A stretch of DNA of 64,000 nucleotides from contig NZ_JAKQZG010000006.1 of the NCBI RefSeq assembly GCF_024359545.1, forward strand, positions 242,679 through 306,678. The letters run 5' to 3'. The position numbers and the translations under genes are program-made. Below, one piece after another: positions 61,297 to 64,000 of this stretch. This DNA comes from Jiella marina. Lineage in GTDB: Bacteria; Pseudomonadota; Alphaproteobacteria; Rhizobiales; Rhizobiaceae. The notes under the pieces are model-generated. The model made no database searches, was not told the DNA's origin, and saw nothing but the letters and a program-made list of their open reading frames with translations. Every line of letters starts with the position of its first letter. Positions within the stretch are counted from its first letter, which is position 1.

Positions 61297-62589
61297 ATGA
61301 CAACCAAGCGCATCCTGTTTGTCGGCGCACCGTTCGGCCAGTTTTTCGGAGAACTGGCGCGGACGCTCGAGAGCCAGGGTGCCGAAGTCTACCGGATCGT
61401 GCTGGAAGGCGGAGACTGGATCGAGACACCGGCGCGCAACCGGATCACGCTCGATCGATCTGTCAGCTGGGCGCGTTTCCTGCGGCACGTGATCAAGTCA
61501 CGCGGCATTCAGACGATCATCACCTACAACGACACCCTGCCGCGGAACCGGATCGCGCTGGCCATCGCCAAGCGCCTCAATCTCACGCGTCTGGTTCTCG
61601 AAAACGGGTATCTGCGGCCTCACCATGTGACGCTGGCCCTCAACGGCGTGAACGGCAACAGCGAACTTAGCCGCGATGCCGAGACCGTTCGTGAAGCGGC
61701 GGATCGCTCGCGCAAGGAATGCCGTCGGTTTCCCGTGCACATGCGCCCGCATGTCATGAATACCATCCGCCATTTCGCCTGGAGCACGATCCTCAAGCCC
61801 GTTCTGCCCTACAATTCGAGCTATTATGGCGATTCGGTCGCAAAGCAGGGCTTGGGCTACATTCGCGAATATGCCTGGCGGATGACCCATGACGAGTCTT
61901 CCCAGCTCGCGGAAGTCGATGCCCACAAGGCCAAGCCCGGCTCCCGGCTGTTTCTCGTGCTCATGCAGAAGCCGGGCGATGGGCAGATCCGCTATCACTC
62001 CCCGTTCAAGACCAATATCCGCTTCCTCGAAGAGGTTCTGAGGTCGTTTGCGGCCCATGCGCCGGACGACGCCTTTCTGGTCGTCAAGCAGCATCCGCTG
62101 GACTATGGCGTCGAGCGCCTGTCCGGCGTGTTCGAGCGACTTTCGAAGGAACTCGGTCTTGCCGGGCGCGCGGTCTACATGCGCAAGACCGGCATTGCGG
62201 GACTGATGGAAAAGACGGATTGCCTGGTGACGATCAATTCGACCGGCGGTCTGCAGGGCGTGATGGGCGGCGTCGCGGTCAAATGTCTGGGCAATGCCGT
62301 CTATGATGTCCCCGGCCTGACCTTCCAGGGAAGCCTGGCGGAGTTCTGGTCGAGCGATGAACGGCCCGATCCGGTGATGGTGCGGGGATACCGGAACTAT
62401 CTTCTGGAGACCTGCCAGTTGAATGGCGGCTTCCATACCGCCGAGGCACTGGGCATTCTGCTGCCGCAAATGGCGGAGCGAATCCTCTCGCTCACGCCGG
62501 CGAGCCGCGCAGTGGAGACGGAAGCCGCGCGCCGCGAGAAGAGCCCGGACGTCTACTGGGCTTCCGAGGCCCTCGTCCCCGCCGAATGA
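61297..62589 (+). CDS. KpsS-like capsular polysaccharide protein
   Basis: 430 aa. RILFVGAPFGQFFGELARTLESQGAEVYRIVLEGGDW and LVLMQKPGDGQIRYHSPFKTNIRFLEEVLRSFAAHAPDDAFLVVKQHPLDYG followed by VTINSTGGLQG are typical of the capsule synthesis/export family KpsS (Kdo-transferase-type). The ATG at 61297 has GGGGGAG upstream; the frame opens earlier at a TTG (61213). No other capsule gene (kpsC, D, E, M, T) is adjacent, so it is an orphan here. Confidence 0.85.
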   Translation: MTTKRILFVGAPFGQFFGELARTLESQGAEVYRIVLEGGDWIETPARNRITLDRSVSWARFLRHVIKSRGIQTIITYNDTLPRNRIALAIAKRLNLTRLVLENGYLRPHHVTLALNGVNGNSELSRDAETVREAADRSRKECRRFPVHMRPHVMNTIRHFAWSTILKPVLPYNSSYYGDSVAKQGLGYIREYAWRMTHDESSQLAEVDAHKAKPGSRLFLVLMQKPGDGQIRYHSPFKTNIRFLEEVLRSFAAHAPDDAFLVVKQHPLDYGVERLSGVFERLSKELGLAGRAVYMRKTGIAGLMEKTDCLVTINSTGGLQGVMGGVAVKCLGNAVYDVPGLTFQGSLAEFWSSDERPDPVMVRGYRNYLLETCQLNGGFHTAEALGILLPQMAERILSLTPASRAVETEAARREKSPDVYWASEALVPAE

Positions 62590-62818
62590 CGGTCGGCGCG
62601 CAGGGGTCTTGCTACAGACTGGTGCCCATGTGGTGGCGGCCGCGCTTTGTCGCGGCTGCTTCCAACGGAGCCAGACACCGGCTCTGAGACGGTCTCATCC
62701 CGACACTGCGAAAAATTTTGCGGAGCAGCAAAGCGACACGACTGCGACACCGCCTCCATGGCTCTTGGAACATGGGCGGATCTGGTGCTTTCCTACTTCG
62801 AACGATTGGAGGCCCCAT

Positions 62819-62992
62819 ATGCCCGACCCCAAGGACGCGAAGAAGGACGAAACCGGGAAACCCGGTGTCGTCGGCAATGCCATCGAGCGCACGGACAACG
62901 GCTTTGCCGGAAAGCCGGATGACGAGCGGCTGATCGGCGAGGATGTTCCGCTCGAGGAACAGGACGCCGAAGAGGAAGAGGACCGACCTTGA
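62819..62992 (+). CDS. Small acidic hypothetical protein
   Basis: 57 aa: MPDPKDAKKDETGKPGVVGNAIERTDNGFAGKPDDERLIGEDVPLEEQDA then an acidic tail. The GGAGG 8 nt before the ATG is the best ribosome-binding site in this stretch, which argues it is real. It is charged and probably unstructured. I do not recognise a family. Confidence 0.6.
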   Translation: MPDPKDAKKDETGKPGVVGNAIERTDNGFAGKPDDERLIGEDVPLEEQDAEEEEDRP

Positions 62993-63064
62993 GAACGGCA
63001 GCCCGGAACGCCGCCCCGGCCTTCCGGTCCCGGTCCTGACGCATCAAGACAAGGTCACCCTTTC

Positions 63065-63511
63065 ATGCTGAAGAATGTTCCGCCGCTGATCACGCCCGAC
63101 CTCCTCGAAATCCTCGCCGCCATGGGACATGGTGACGAACTGGTGTTGGCTGACCGCAATTTCCCCGCCACTTCCGTGGCCGCGCACACGGTGAGCGGCA
63201 AGCTGGTCCAACTCCGTGGCGTCGATACGACAGCGGCGGCGACCGCGATTTTGAAGCTTCTGCCACTCGACAGTTTCGTCGAAGCCCCGGTGGTTCGCAT
63301 GGCTCCCGTCGGAGAATCCCATGTCGATTTCGAGGTCCATCAGGACATGCAGCGCACGGTCAACGCCGCCGAGGGGCGCGCCATCGCGATCGAAGCGCTG
63401 GAGCGCTTCGATTTTTACGAGGCGGCGAAGAACGCCTTTGCTGTGGTCGCGACCGGGGAAGACCGCCCCTATGGCTGTTTCATCCTCAAGAAGGGCGTGA
63501 TCTTCGACTGA
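63065..63511 (+). CDS. RbsD/FucU family sugar mutarotase
   Basis: 148 aa. MLKNVPPLITPDLLEILAAMGHGDELVLADRNFPATSVA carries the catalytic His and Asp of the FucU/RbsD fold. FucU interconverts fucose anomers; RbsD does so for ribose. Length and N-terminus fit FucU better. No sugar-catabolism operon is adjacent, so the physiological substrate is open. Confidence 0.9.
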   Translation: MLKNVPPLITPDLLEILAAMGHGDELVLADRNFPATSVAAHTVSGKLVQLRGVDTTAAATAILKLLPLDSFVEAPVVRMAPVGESHVDFEVHQDMQRTVNAAEGRAIAIEALERFDFYEAAKNAFAVVATGEDRPYGCFILKKGVIFD

Positions 63512-63796
63512 GGTAAGGCCGAGGTGGCCCGCCCGACGTGGCCGCCTGCACTCTGATTCCTGCGGGCCCGCATGCATTTCTCCGGTTCGCGCCGGGTCCC
63601 TGGAGAAGCCGAGCTGACCGCGTGGCGCTCTCAAGCGGCCGTGGTCGCAGCGCCCGGCCATGCTTGCACAACCGGTTCTTCTGGCCGACTGTCCACCACA
63701 CGACGCAGAGGGTGTCGGCCTCGTCTTGATTTCGCCCTTGTCGACCTCTTTCTGGCGCACGAGCCGGGGCTCTTTGCACGAAGGATGGATTGATTG

Positions 63797-64000
63797 ATGT
63801 CGGTTGGGGTTATGGAGAGTTCGGTCGAGTTGACGCATCTGGAGCGTCTGGAGGCGGAGTCGATCCACATCATGCGGGAGGTTGCGGCGGAGTTCCGCAA
63901 TCCGGTGATGCTGTATTCGATCGGCAAGGATTCCTCGGTGATGCTGCATCTGGCGAAGAAGGCGTTCCATCCTTCGCCGCCGCCCTTCCCGCTTCTGCAC
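63797..64000 (+). CDS. cysD: Sulfate adenylyltransferase subunit 2, 3' end cut by window
   Basis: First 68 codons visible, running off the right edge. [40 protein letters not shown] contains the PP-loop variant SIGKDSS of CysD. With CysN it makes APS from sulfate and ATP. Codon third positions are mostly G, in contrast to the C-rich usage of its neighbours, which suggests a different origin or selection. ATG at 63797. Confidence 0.95.
   Translation, partial: MSVGVMESSVELTHLERLEAESIHIMREVAAEFRNPVMLYSIGKDSSVMLHLAKKAFHPSPPPFPLLH

Overview
The window is a high-GC alphaproteobacterial chromosome segment, most likely from the order Hyphomicrobiales (Rhizobiales). The evidence is gene order and protein style: trpS, usp, nfuA, tsaB, rimI, plsC, miaB, phoH, ybeY, corC, lnt, an XRE regulator, metK and trmB run in one direction as in rhizobia, and a YlxR-L7Ae fusion lies between nusA and infB. 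The family cannot be fixed from sequence alone. Both ends cut a gene: a low-complexity serine/methionine-rich protein at the left and cysD at the right.

Layout. 0.4-4.6 kb: a minus-strand operon of two tandem paralogous membrane alpha/beta-hydrolase-like proteins and a cytochrome P450. 5-13.4 kb: a small secreted protein, gyrB, a second P450, rpsU with a TTG start, an HpcH/HpaI-type aldolase and a ComM/YifB ATPase. 13.6-18.9 kb: rpmI-rplT-pheS-pheT on the minus strand, with pheS and pheT separated by an AT-richer GIY-YIG nuclease gene. 19.2-33.6 kb: the long plus-strand housekeeping block, with a vapBC-like toxin-antitoxin pair between nfuA and tsaB. 33.7-35.9 kb: a GNAT/polysaccharide-deacetylase pair and a DUF1127 protein. 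36-42.4 kb: rimP-nusA-ylxR-infB on the minus strand, ending at infB with a strong terminator instead of continuing to rbfA. 43-48.9 kb: an orphan regulator-like protein, a VOC dioxygenase/carboxylesterase pair, a lactate-monooxygenase-like flavoenzyme followed by a CYP152 peroxygenase, and tRNA-Phe. 49.3-57 kb: a HAD phosphatase, kdsD, an outer-membrane barrel, galU, a lytic transglycosylase and a DUF459 SGNH protein, mostly envelope functions. 57.2-58.5 kb: ureD and ureA without the rest of a urease operon. 58.7-64 kb: a methyltransferase-like protein, rnd, a KpsS-like capsule protein, two small proteins (one FucU-like), and the start of cysD.

How parts may work together. The strongest new hypothesis is the 46-48.6 kb pair. 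CYP152 enzymes hydroxylate fatty acids next to the carboxylate using H2O2. The upstream flavoprotein belongs to the family that oxidises 2-hydroxy acids and makes H2O2 or decarboxylates the product. Together they could shorten fatty acids by one carbon. The second candidate is the P450 operon with duplicated membrane hydrolases. Other items worth checking are the GIY-YIG gene that separates pheS from pheT, the orphan ureDA, a structured intergenic region before the capsule gene, a promoter-plus-hairpin leader in front of rimP-nusA-infB, and palindromic sites upstream of metK and of the VOC dioxygenase.

Limits: all family calls are by motif recognition and memory. No database search, structure prediction or composition calculation was run.
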